Position numbers and translations under genes: made by a program. Positions 17,780 to 25,461 of a stretch of 64,000 bases of DNA are shown in pieces (the first letter of the stretch is position 1; each line of letters starts with the position of its first letter). The stretch comes from Sideroxyarcus sp. GTDB taxonomy: Bacteria > Pseudomonadota > Gammaproteobacteria > Burkholderiales > Gallionellaceae. A model generated the notes under the pieces. That model was not told the DNA's origin and searched no databases. It saw only the letters and a program-made list of their open reading frames with translations. The stretch spans positions 88,354-152,353 of the forward strand of contig JAUSBR010000009.1 of the NCBI GenBank assembly GCA_030651895.1, read 5' to 3'.

Positions 17780-18325
17780 TCAGACTTCGCCGACCAGTTT
17801 GCCCGCGGCGGCGATACCGGCGATCTTGCTGAGCGAGGCGGACAGATCTTTCACCTTGGCCTCCAGCGCGGCGATCTCTTTGGTTCTGGCTTCAAGCTCG
17901 GCGGTGTGATCAACCGCGTCGCTCTTCTTTGCCTGTTCCTGTTTAAGTGTCTCCTTGAGCTGCTCGATGATGCGCATGAATTCGAGCGACTGTTTCTTTT
18001 CTTCCTCAAACTGGGTCGTCTTCCGGACGAGCTCCTTTTCCGCCAGCACCAGTGATTCCTTCGCATTGGCTTCCAGATCGGCCGCCTTCTTGACGATGTC
18101 GGTGGTCTTGATCTGCTCCTGCTTGAGGCTTTCGCGCAATTGCACGATGGTCTTCAGCAGGTCCAACGATTTGCTCTTCTCTTCTTCGAGCAGCGACTCC
18201 TTCTTCGCCAGCTCAAAAAGAAGGTCGCGGTCTTTCGTTGTCTTGTCCTGCGTTTCCTCGACAACTGCACCGTTGTTATAGATGGGAATCTTTACTGTCT
18301 TGTCCATGCTGTTCTTGTTCATCAT
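17780..18325 (-). CDS. coiled-coil protein with internal duplication
   Basis: About 181 residues, nearly all heptad-rich and highly charged. Two tandem units of about 60 residues are visible, beginning EEEKSKSLDLLKTIVQLRES and EEEKKQSLEFMRIIEQLKET, each followed by LKQEQ. The C-terminus is a short hydrophobic, alanine/glycine-rich tail. The start could be 18325, 18322 or 18307. The gene follows a membrane-anchored proline-rich protein by 20 bases, so a shared scaffold role is possible, but no family is recognised. Confidence 0.6.
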   Translation of the reverse strand: MMNKNSMDKTVKIPIYNNGAVVEETQDKTTKDRDLLFELAKKESLLEEEKSKSLDLLKTIVQLRESLKQEQIKTTDIVKKAADLEANAKESLVLAEKELVRKTTQFEEEKKQSLEFMRIIEQLKETLKQEQAKKSDAVDHTAELEARTKEIAALEAKVKDLSASLSKIAGIAAAGKLVGEV

Positions 18326-18345
18326 GATTTCGAATAGTGCCTCGA

Positions 18346-19002
18346 TTATTTGCCTTGCGGATTGGCCGGCTCGACTTCCGTGGCAGAATCCTTTGCCAAC
18401 GGGGAAGAGAGCGGCACGGCGATGGCCGGACTGCTGGCCGCGGTTTGCGGCTTGGGGACCGGCGCCGGAGTGACGATTGGTCTGGGTGCGGGCTTGGCGG
18501 GCAGCGACGTTGCAAACTGAGTGGGCGCCAGCAAACCGCCGGTCTCCTGCGGGGCCGACTGCGGCTTGACCATCACAGGGCGTGGCACCAGCACCGGCTT
18601 GGGAGGGGCGACTGCGACCGGCACTGCGCTGGCAGGGACAATTGACGGCTGAGCATTCACAGGCGCGGGCGCCGCGATTGTTGGGGCTGCTTCGGGCGGG
18701 GGGGCTGGTGCGACTTCCGCCACCTCGGCACCAGGAGCGGCCGTCGGCACATCCGCCACGATCGGTTGCGAAGAGACCCAGCCCTGCCAGGCCACAGCCG
18801 CGACGATGCCAGCTCCAATCACCGCCAACAGCCACATAGTGCGATGCAGCTTGTCGTTCTTGCGAATGATGCGCACCTTGGCTTTGCCGAAGATGTTGTG
18901 GGTGATTACCGCATCGCCTATCTCTCTGGACAAGCTCACCCGCGACCGCGCCGGGATCAGCTGTCGGTCCTGAAGATCGGGTTGGCTGCTCTGTTCACTC
19001 AT
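18346..19002 (-). CDS. membrane-anchored proline/alanine-rich protein
   Basis: About 218 residues. A cytoplasmic N-terminus of about 60 residues is followed by one transmembrane helix (MWLLAVIGAGIVAAVAW) and then a long Pro/Ala-rich region that would extend into the periplasm. Start chosen at MSEQSSQPD because the longer frame upstream is out of character; the ribosome site is only moderate. No enzyme motif is seen. Likely co-transcribed with the coiled-coil gene downstream. Confidence 0.55.
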   Translation of the reverse strand: MSEQSSQPDLQDRQLIPARSRVSLSREIGDAVITHNIFGKAKVRIIRKNDKLHRTMWLLAVIGAGIVAAVAWQGWVSSQPIVADVPTAAPGAEVAEVAPAPPPEAAPTIAAPAPVNAQPSIVPASAVPVAVAPPKPVLVPRPVMVKPQSAPQETGGLLAPTQFATSLPAKPAPRPIVTPAPVPKPQTAASSPAIAVPLSSPLAKDSATEVEPANPQGK

Positions 19003-19181
19003 CTTTTCGCCTCTGGTTCCACTGCTCAACGGGTGCATGATAACAAGGAATCGCCGGGGCACAACGGCGGAAAAGCAACAGTCGCCCGCAGGCGGTCGAC
19101 ACGGGTGGTTACACCCGCGATTCGGCCTGCCAAGTATCCGCAATTTAGGATATCTTTCGTCTATCTATCCCGGGAGCGGTT

Positions 19182-20096
19182 ATGAGATTACGAGTATTGA
19201 TCCTTGGCTATGGCGAGATGGGACATGCCATGGAATACCTGCTGGGCACGCGCCACGACGTGCGCATCTGGAACATGGGCGAGGTAGTGCGCGGCAGGCA
19301 CCGCAAGCTGGAGGGTGAGGTCACCGAAGCGCAAGTGGTGCTGTTCTGCCTGCCGGTGAACCCGCACCACGAGATCGCCACGCGCATCGCACCGCATCTG
19401 CCCAAAGGCAGCCTGTGCCTTTCCATCGCCAAGGGGCTGGACGAATCGGGACGCACGGCAGCGCAGGTGTTCGACAACGTGTTCGCCGGCAGCCATCACT
19501 ACGGCGTGATCTACGGCCCGATGATCTCGGAAGAGATCCGTGCTGGCCGGCATGCCTTTGCCGATGCGGTTTTGTCCGACATGGCGGATTTCGACGTGAT
19601 GAACAACCTGTTCCGTGGCAGCACGCTGGTGTGCCAGCAGGCGAGCGACATGCACGGACGCAGCTGGTCGGTGATCCTGAAGAACGTTTATGCCATCCTG
19701 TTCGGCGTGGCGGACGAGATGAAACTGGGCAAGAACATGCGCGGCCACCTGATGGTCGCCGCCATGGCGGAACTCTCCGGCATCGTTCAGTCCTTCGGCG
19801 GGCAGGCGCACACGCCTTACAGCTATGCCGGGCTGGGCGACCTGCTGACCACGGCAACGAGCACGGATTCACACCATCACGAACTCGGTTGCAAACTGGT
19901 GCGCGGCGAACTGGACGATATCTCCGGCGAGGGTGTGCATACCCTGCGCATGGTGGAAAAGTTCAAGGTGTTCGACTGGCGCGCCTATCCGCTGTTCTCG
20001 CTGTCGCACGACATCGTCGCCGAACCGGAGAAGTTACCCGAACGCGTGGAGGAATATCTGAACTACCTGCGCGGGATGCAGAGCTGCCCGATCTGA
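19182..20096 (+). CDS. NAD(P)-dependent glycerol-3-phosphate dehydrogenase-like protein
   Basis: A 304-residue GpsA-like dehydrogenase. The Rossmann motif is LILGYGEMG at the N-terminus; conserved GpsA-type segments follow (SIAKGLDESG, VIYGPMISEEI, the catalytic-lysine region ILKNVYAILFGVADEM and YAGLGDLLTTATS). It is slightly shorter than typical GpsA (about 330) and has an unusual GYGEMG instead of GxGxxG/A. It may be a paralogue with altered specificity. Ribosome site GGGAGCGG. Confidence 0.75.
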   Translation: MRLRVLILGYGEMGHAMEYLLGTRHDVRIWNMGEVVRGRHRKLEGEVTEAQVVLFCLPVNPHHEIATRIAPHLPKGSLCLSIAKGLDESGRTAAQVFDNVFAGSHHYGVIYGPMISEEIRAGRHAFADAVLSDMADFDVMNNLFRGSTLVCQQASDMHGRSWSVILKNVYAILFGVADEMKLGKNMRGHLMVAAMAELSGIVQSFGGQAHTPYSYAGLGDLLTTATSTDSHHHELGCKLVRGELDDISGEGVHTLRMVEKFKVFDWRAYPLFSLSHDIVAEPEKLPERVEEYLNYLRGMQSCPI

Positions 20097-20118
20097 GGTC
20101 GGCACCGCGCCGCCTTGG

Positions 20119-20355
20119 CTACAGCAAACTCGCCGGGCCGGCGCCCTTCTCCACCATCCATTCGCCGTCGCTCTTGCTGACGCTGTCGGTGTAGTTGGCG
20201 ATCTTGAGCGCGATGTGGGTGGATTTTTTCACATAGTGGTCGATGTTGTCATCGCCGACTTCGCCCTTTTGCACATAGGCGGAGAAGATGCGCGAGGCCA
20301 TGCTGGCGATGACGCTCTCGCTGGGTTGCAGGCTGAGGTAGTTCTCTTCGGACAT
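20119..20355 (-). CDS. small hypothetical protein
   Basis: A 78-residue soluble, probably helical protein (ESVIASMASRIFSAYVQKG, YVKKSTHIALKIANYTDSV). It has a strong ribosome site (AAGGAGCC). It lies 38 bases downstream of pilU on the same strand and may share its transcript. No family recognised. Confidence 0.55.
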   Translation of the reverse strand: MSEENYLSLQPSESVIASMASRIFSAYVQKGEVGDDNIDHYVKKSTHIALKIANYTDSVSKSDGEWMVEKGAGPASLL

Positions 20356-20393
20356 GATGGCTCCTTGCTGATCGTTATCTGAATGGACCGGGC

Positions 20394-21740
20394 CTACTCC
20401 AGCGACAGTTGCAGCTTGTCCAACTGGATGGGGGGCGCTTGCGGCTTCTCGGCCCCGGCGGCTTCCTGCTGCTGTTGCTGTTTCTCCTGTTGCTGTTTGG
20501 TGAGTTGCGCCGCTTCGAACTGGCGTTTGTGTTCCTCCTGTGCCACCAGTTCTGCCTGCCGTTCCGCTTCCAGCTCTTCCGGGCTCTTGTGCACGTGCAG
20601 CGACAACTCCACGCTCGATGCTGTGGCTGGTTCGCCGCGCTTGCTCTTGAGCTTTATGTTCAGACGCAACTCGTTGGCCGAATCGGCGTTGCGGATGGCT
20701 TCTTCGTAAGAGATATGGCCGTCGTTGTATAACTCGAACAGCGACCAGTCGAAGGTGCGCATGCCCAGCTCGCGCGACTTTTCCATGATGCCTTTGATCT
20801 CGTGGAATTCACCCTTGAATATCTTGTCGGCGATGATGGGCGTGTTGAGCAGAATCTCGATGGCGGCCTTGCGCCCCTTGCCGTCCGGCGTGCGGATCAG
20901 ACGTTGCGAGATGAGCGCGCGCATATTGGCGGAAAGATCCATCAGCAACTGGTTGCGACGTTCTTCCGGAAAGAAATTGATGATGCGGTCTATGGTCTGG
21001 TTGGTGCTGTTGGCGTGCAACGTGCCCAGACACAGGTGGCCGGTCTCGGCGAAGGCGATGGCGTGCTCCATGGTCTCGGCGTCGCGGATCTCGCCGATCA
21101 GGATCACGTCCGGTGCCTGGCGCAAGGTGTTCTTCAGCGCGTGATGCCAGCTATGCGTGTCCACACCCACTTCGCGGTGTGTGATCAGCGACTGTTTGGA
21201 CTGGTGCACATACTCCACCGGGTCTTCGACGGTGATGATGTGTCCTTTGGAGGTGCGGTTGCGGTGGTCGATCATCGCGGCCAGCGAGGTAGACTTGCCG
21301 GAGCCGGTGCCACCGACCACCAGCACCAGGCCGCGCTTGTTCATGATGACCTCCTTCAATATCTCAGGCAGGTCAAGCTTCTCGAAGTTGGGGATCTCGG
21401 CGGCGATGGTGCGGATGACCATGCCGACATTCTGCTGCTGCACGAAAACGTTGACGCGGAAACGCGACACGCCCGGCACCGAGATGGCGAAGTTGCATTC
21501 CATCTCTTTCTCGAATTCGGCGCGCTGGTCTTCGTTCATCAATGCACGCGCGAGCTGGCGCGTGATCGCACCGTTGAGTTTCTGCGCGGTCATCGGCTGC
21601 ATCTCGCCGTGCGACTTCATGCTGGGCGGGAAGTCGTTGGAAATGAACAGGTCGGAACCGCCCGCCTTGCTCATGGCGGTGAGCAGTTTGATGATGTATT
21701 CGTACGCTTGCTGATCGGTGAGACCTGACGACATCTGCAT
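20394..21740 (-). CDS. pilU: twitching motility ATPase PilU (PilT family)
   Basis: A hexameric type IV pilus retraction ATPase of 448 residues. Walker A GGTGSGKSTSLAAMIDHRN, the Asp box ITVEDPVEY, Walker B ILIGEIRDAETMEHAI and the His box ETGHLCLGTLHANS are all present. The central region with MEKSRELGMRTFDWSLFELY favours PilU over PilT. A glutamine/glutamate-rich extension of about 90 residues follows the normal end (QQQEKQQQQQEAAG), unusual for PilU. No pilT is seen beside it in this window. A second ATG 6 bases inside is also possible. Confidence 0.88.
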   Translation of the reverse strand: MQMSSGLTDQQAYEYIIKLLTAMSKAGGSDLFISNDFPPSMKSHGEMQPMTAQKLNGAITRQLARALMNEDQRAEFEKEMECNFAISVPGVSRFRVNVFVQQQNVGMVIRTIAAEIPNFEKLDLPEILKEVIMNKRGLVLVVGGTGSGKSTSLAAMIDHRNRTSKGHIITVEDPVEYVHQSKQSLITHREVGVDTHSWHHALKNTLRQAPDVILIGEIRDAETMEHAIAFAETGHLCLGTLHANSTNQTIDRIINFFPEERRNQLLMDLSANMRALISQRLIRTPDGKGRKAAIEILLNTPIIADKIFKGEFHEIKGIMEKSRELGMRTFDWSLFELYNDGHISYEEAIRNADSANELRLNIKLKSKRGEPATASSVELSLHVHKSPEELEAERQAELVAQEEHKRQFEAAQLTKQQQEKQQQQQEAAGAEKPQAPPIQLDKLQLSLE

Positions 21741-22120
21741 TTCCTCGCAACGGTTATCAAAACGAAAACGGCAGAGTATTTTAGCAGCAAGACTGCCTCA
21801 GGATTTCAGCAGCCAAGCCCCGAAATACGCCTCAGCTTAACTGATAAATCCCGATAATTTAAACCCCATTCTTGACTGGGTTTATTGGTAAAAATCAGGC
21901 ACCTGTCAGGTGGAAACAAACTTACCAGTTATGAACCACAAGCGCAGAGAGGTCTTCCCTATCCCCGACTGAATTTAACGCAATTTTTACATTAAGCCGT
22001 TGTTTACCCACACTATCAAAAAGGTGGCATGGGAATTGTTTATTGCCACGCAGTTTTACAAACGCAAATTCGAGTTTTTTGAACGCTTTTTTGTTGCCGA
22101 CAATAACAAGGGAAGAGGAC
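21741..22120. other. 380-base divergent control region between pilU and hybO
   Basis: It contains no supported gene. It holds a sigma54-like promoter (22025-22040) and, 113 bases upstream of it, a hyphenated palindrome CACCTG-T-CAGGTG at 21900-21912 that could serve as an enhancer-binding site (inference). AT-rich tracts near 21850-22020 might bind IHF. The pilU promoter must also lie here but was not resolved. Confidence 0.4.
22025..22040 (+). promoter_or_regulatory. candidate sigma54 (-24/-12) promoter of the hyb operon
   Basis: TGGCATG, 4 bases, then TTGTT matches the spacing of the TGGCACG-N4-TTGCW consensus, with two substitutions. It lies about 80 bases upstream of hybO. Hydrogenase operons in several proteobacteria are RpoN-dependent, which gives the match biological sense. 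Confidence 0.4.
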
Positions 22121-23275
22121 ATGATGGACGAGAACACCATTGAAAATGACGAAAGTCTGGTAGCGCTGGAAAAACGGCTGGGGATGTCCCGCCGCAGTTT
22201 CCTGCAACTGATCACCGCAATGGCGGCGACGATGGGCTTGCCCAACGATGCGGTGGCCGCGATGGCGAAAGCCGTCGCCACCAAGAAACGTCCCTCGGTG
22301 ATCTGGCTGCACTTCCAGGAATGTACCGGCTGCACCGAATCGCTGCTGCGCGCCGAGCATCCCACGCTTGAGAAACTCATCCTCGACATCATCTCCCTCG
22401 ACTATCACGAAACGCTGTTCGCCGCCGCCGGTCACCAGGCCGAAGCAGCACGCCGTGCCGCGATGAAGGCGAACAAGGGCAAATACATCCTGGTGGTGGA
22501 AGGCGCGATCCCGACCAAGGACAACGGTATCTACTGCAAGATCGGCGGCCAGACCGCGATCGAGATGCTGAAAGAGTGCGCGGCCGATGCGGCCGCAGTC
22601 ATCGCCATCGGCAGCTGTGCATCGTGGGGCGGCATGCCCGCCACACCGCCCAACCCCACCGGCGCGAAGAGCGCTGGCGAAGTACTCGGCAAGGTCATCC
22701 CCAACATCCCCGGCTGCCCGCCCAACCCCTACAACTTCCTTTCCACCGTCGTGCACTTCCTCACCTTCGGCAAACTGCCGGATGTGGACGACATCGGCCG
22801 TCCCAAGTTCGCCTACTCGCGTCTCATCCACGAGAACTGCGAACGCCGTCCGCACTTCGATGCGGGCCGCTTCGCGATGGAGTTCGGCGATGCGGGACAC
22901 AAGCAGGGCTGGTGCCTGTACAAGCTGGGCTGCAAAGGGCCGGAGACTTATGCCAACTGCCCGGCGATCCTGTTCGGCGATGTCGGCAATGCGAGCTGGC
23001 CGGTCGGTACGGGCCACCCCTGTATCGGCTGTACCGAGAAGGGTATCGCCTTCACCAAACCCATCCATGCCCTGGCCGATGTGAAGACCATGCGTCCGCC
23101 CGTCGGCTTCCCGCGCATCGTCGAGGAGCAAGGCGTGGGCGCGACCATAGGCGCGGCCGTGCTGACCGCCGCCGTGGCTGGTGCCGCGTTCGGCGCGGGC
23201 GCACAGATGGCCAAGAACCTCGGCAAGAACGTGCCGCTCGATGAGGGCAAGCCAGAGGAAAGGAAACCATCATGA
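22121..23275 (+). CDS. hybO: uptake [NiFe] hydrogenase small subunit HybO
   Basis: A 384-residue electron-transfer subunit with three Fe-S clusters. It has a Tat signal with SRRSFLQL at residues 23-30. The proximal-cluster motif QECTGCTES starts near 67; later cysteines lie in AIGSCASWGG, PNIPGCPPNP, GWCLYKLGCKGPETYANCP and HPCIGCTEKG. A C-terminal hydrophobic segment (about 335-360) fits membrane anchoring, as in the HybO/group 1c type. It starts at an ATG pair after AAGGGAAGAGG. It overlaps hybA by 4 bases. Likely role: periplasmic H2 oxidation feeding quinone. Confidence 0.93.
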   Translation: MMDENTIENDESLVALEKRLGMSRRSFLQLITAMAATMGLPNDAVAAMAKAVATKKRPSVIWLHFQECTGCTESLLRAEHPTLEKLILDIISLDYHETLFAAAGHQAEAARRAAMKANKGKYILVVEGAIPTKDNGIYCKIGGQTAIEMLKECAADAAAVIAIGSCASWGGMPATPPNPTGAKSAGEVLGKVIPNIPGCPPNPYNFLSTVVHFLTFGKLPDVDDIGRPKFAYSRLIHENCERRPHFDAGRFAMEFGDAGHKQGWCLYKLGCKGPETYANCPAILFGDVGNASWPVGTGHPCIGCTEKGIAFTKPIHALADVKTMRPPVGFPRIVEEQGVGATIGAAVLTAAVAGAAFGAGAQMAKNLGKNVPLDEGKPEERKPS

Positions 23276-24252
23276 GCATCAGCCGGCGCGATTTCCTGAA
23301 AGGAGCGCTGGCCGGGGGCGCGATGCTTGCAACGGCAGCGCCCGCCGAGGCGCGCGAGAACCTGACCATGCCGGAAGAAGCACTGGGGCTGCTGTATGAC
23401 AGCACCCTGTGCATCGGCTGCAAGGCCTGCGTTGCCGCCTGCAAGGATGTGAACGACATGCCTCCGGAGTTCTCCTCCGAATCACAACTGTGGGATACCC
23501 CGCTCGACATCTCCGGCAAGACGCTCAACGTCATCAAGCTGTACCAAGATGGCAACAGTGCGACCAAGGACAGCGTGAAGGACGGTTTCGCCTACATGAA
23601 GGTGTCCTGCCTGCACTGCGTCGATCCCTCGTGCGTGTCCGCCTGCCCGGTATCGGCGATGACCAAGGACCCGGTCACCGGCATCGTCGGCTACGACAAG
23701 GACGCCTGCATCGGCTGCCGTTACTGTGTGGCCGCCTGCCCGTTCGGCGTACCGCGTTTCGAGTACGACAAGGCGCTGCCGCAGATCAGCAAGTGCCAGT
23801 TGTGCAAGCACCGCATCGGCGAAGGCAAGTATGCCGCCTGCGCGGAAGTGTGCCCGACCGGCGCGACGCTGTACGGCAAAGTGAAGACCCTGAAGGCCGA
23901 AGCCAAGCGCCGCGTCGCGTTGAAGCCCGGCGAAGAGACCAGCTTCCCGCGCGGCAACCTCGACACGCACGACCAGTCTCCGCACACGGCAGCAGCAGCG
24001 AAGTATCTGCCGCAGGTCTACGGCGAGAAGGAAGTCGGCGGCACGCAGATGCTCAAGCTCTCCGCCGTGCCGTTCGAGAAGTTGGGCATGCCGACACTGC
24101 CGGAACGTTCCTACGCAGCCACCTCCGAAACCATGCAGCACACCCTCTACGGCAACGCCCTGGCGCTGCCGCTGGCTTTCCTCGGTGTGTTGACCTATGT
24201 CGCCAAGCGCAACGTCAAGCATGACGACGACGCCGACGACAAGAAAGAATAA
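23272..24252 (+). CDS. hybA: hydrogenase Fe-S subunit HybA
   Basis: A 326-residue ferredoxin-like subunit that relays electrons from HybO to HybB. A Tat signal (SRRDFLKG at 3-10) is followed by four cysteine clusters: CIGCKACVAACKDVN, CLHCVDPSCVSACP, CIGCRYCVAACPFG and CQLCKHRIGEGKYAACAEVC. A single transmembrane helix near the C-terminus (ALALPLAFLGVLTYVAK) and an acidic tail follow, typical of HybA. The start overlaps the hybO stop (ATGA). Confidence 0.93.
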   Translation: MSISRRDFLKGALAGGAMLATAAPAEARENLTMPEEALGLLYDSTLCIGCKACVAACKDVNDMPPEFSSESQLWDTPLDISGKTLNVIKLYQDGNSATKDSVKDGFAYMKVSCLHCVDPSCVSACPVSAMTKDPVTGIVGYDKDACIGCRYCVAACPFGVPRFEYDKALPQISKCQLCKHRIGEGKYAACAEVCPTGATLYGKVKTLKAEAKRRVALKPGEETSFPRGNLDTHDQSPHTAAAAKYLPQVYGEKEVGGTQMLKLSAVPFEKLGMPTLPERSYAATSETMQHTLYGNALALPLAFLGVLTYVAKRNVKHDDDADDKKE

Positions 24253-24262
24253 GGAGATAACG

Positions 24263-25438
24263 ATGTCTGCATCCCATAACCATCCCGCACCCGCGCCGCT
24301 CGGCGGACCGCTGTGGACGCCCACCACGAAGATACTGGCGGCGCTGGTCGCGATCGCCGGGGTCATCCTGCTGGTGCGTTTCATCTTCGGTCTCGGGGCG
24401 GTGACCAACATCAACGACGGCTACACCTGGGGTATCTGGGTGGTGTACGACGTGGTGATCGGTTCCGCCTTCGCCTGCGGCGGCTACTCCGTGGCCTTGC
24501 TGGTGTACATCTTCAACAAGGGCGAATACCACCCGATGGTGCGACCGGCGCTGCTGGCCAGTCTGTTCGGCTACACGCTGGCCGGTGCCGGAGTCATCTT
24601 CGACCTCGGCCGCTACTGGAACTTCTGGCACATCTTCTGGCCCGGCTATGCGCAGCCCAACTCGGTGATGTTCGAGGTGGCGGTGTGTATCACGGCCTAC
24701 ATCGTGGTGATGTGGATCGAGTTCTCGCCCGCCTTCCTGGAGAAGTTCGGCAGACACGACGTGAAGAAGAAGCTCAACAAGCTGCTGTTCTTCATCATCG
24801 CGCTCGGCACGCTGCTGCCGTCGATGCACCAGTCCTCGCTTGGTTCGCTGCTGGTGGTGTTCGGTTATCAGGTACATCCGCTGTGGCAGTCCATTCTGCT
24901 GCCGCTGTTCTACCTGATGACGGCGCTGACCATCGGCTTCGCGGTGGTGATCTTCGAAGCCTGCCTGTCGTCCTCAGGCTTCAAGCGTCCGCTGGAGATG
25001 CATCTGCTCGGCAAACTCTCCAAGGTGATGCTCGGCATGCTGGCCGCCTATCTGGTGGTGCGCTTCGGCGACCTGCTGGTGCGCGGCGCGCTGGGCAGCA
25101 TGTTCGGTTTCAACATCAAGGCGCTGATGTTCTGGATCGAGACCGCGCTGTTTGTCGCCCCGCTGGTGCTGCTGTGGAAAGAGCAGTCCCGCAGGCAGCC
25201 GGACAAGCTTTTCATCGCGGCCTGCAGTCTGATGCTGGCGGGCTTCATCCTGCGCATCAACTCATTCCTGGTCGGTTACGAAACCGGCCCGGGCTGGCAC
25301 TACTTCCCCTCGGTCTCCGAGATCATGGTCTCCATCGGCATGATCGCGCTGGAGGTGCTGGGATACATCGTGCTGGTGCGCTACTTGCCGATCATGTCGG
25401 GCAATTCCGAATCCGCTGCCGTGGCAGCCAATAAATAA
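24263..25438 (+). CDS. hybB: hydrogenase integral membrane subunit HybB (NrfD family)
   Basis: A 391-residue polytopic membrane protein with about ten hydrophobic helices, the quinone-reducing anchor of the Hyb-type hydrogenase. HybB-like segments include GYTWGIWVVYDVVIGSAFACG and SSLGSLLVVFGYQVHPLWQS. Start chosen at MSASHNHPAP, directly after AAGGAGA; the earlier frame overlaps hybA. It contains no haem-ligand pattern of a HyaC cytochrome, consistent with HybB rather than the cytochrome b type. Confidence 0.92.
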   Translation: MSASHNHPAPAPLGGPLWTPTTKILAALVAIAGVILLVRFIFGLGAVTNINDGYTWGIWVVYDVVIGSAFACGGYSVALLVYIFNKGEYHPMVRPALLASLFGYTLAGAGVIFDLGRYWNFWHIFWPGYAQPNSVMFEVAVCITAYIVVMWIEFSPAFLEKFGRHDVKKKLNKLLFFIIALGTLLPSMHQSSLGSLLVVFGYQVHPLWQSILLPLFYLMTALTIGFAVVIFEACLSSSGFKRPLEMHLLGKLSKVMLGMLAAYLVVRFGDLLVRGALGSMFGFNIKALMFWIETALFVAPLVLLWKEQSRRQPDKLFIAACSLMLAGFILRINSFLVGYETGPGWHYFPSVSEIMVSIGMIALEVLGYIVLVRYLPIMSGNSESAAVAANK

Positions 25439-25461
25439 CCAGAATCTCCGGGAGAATCTAA

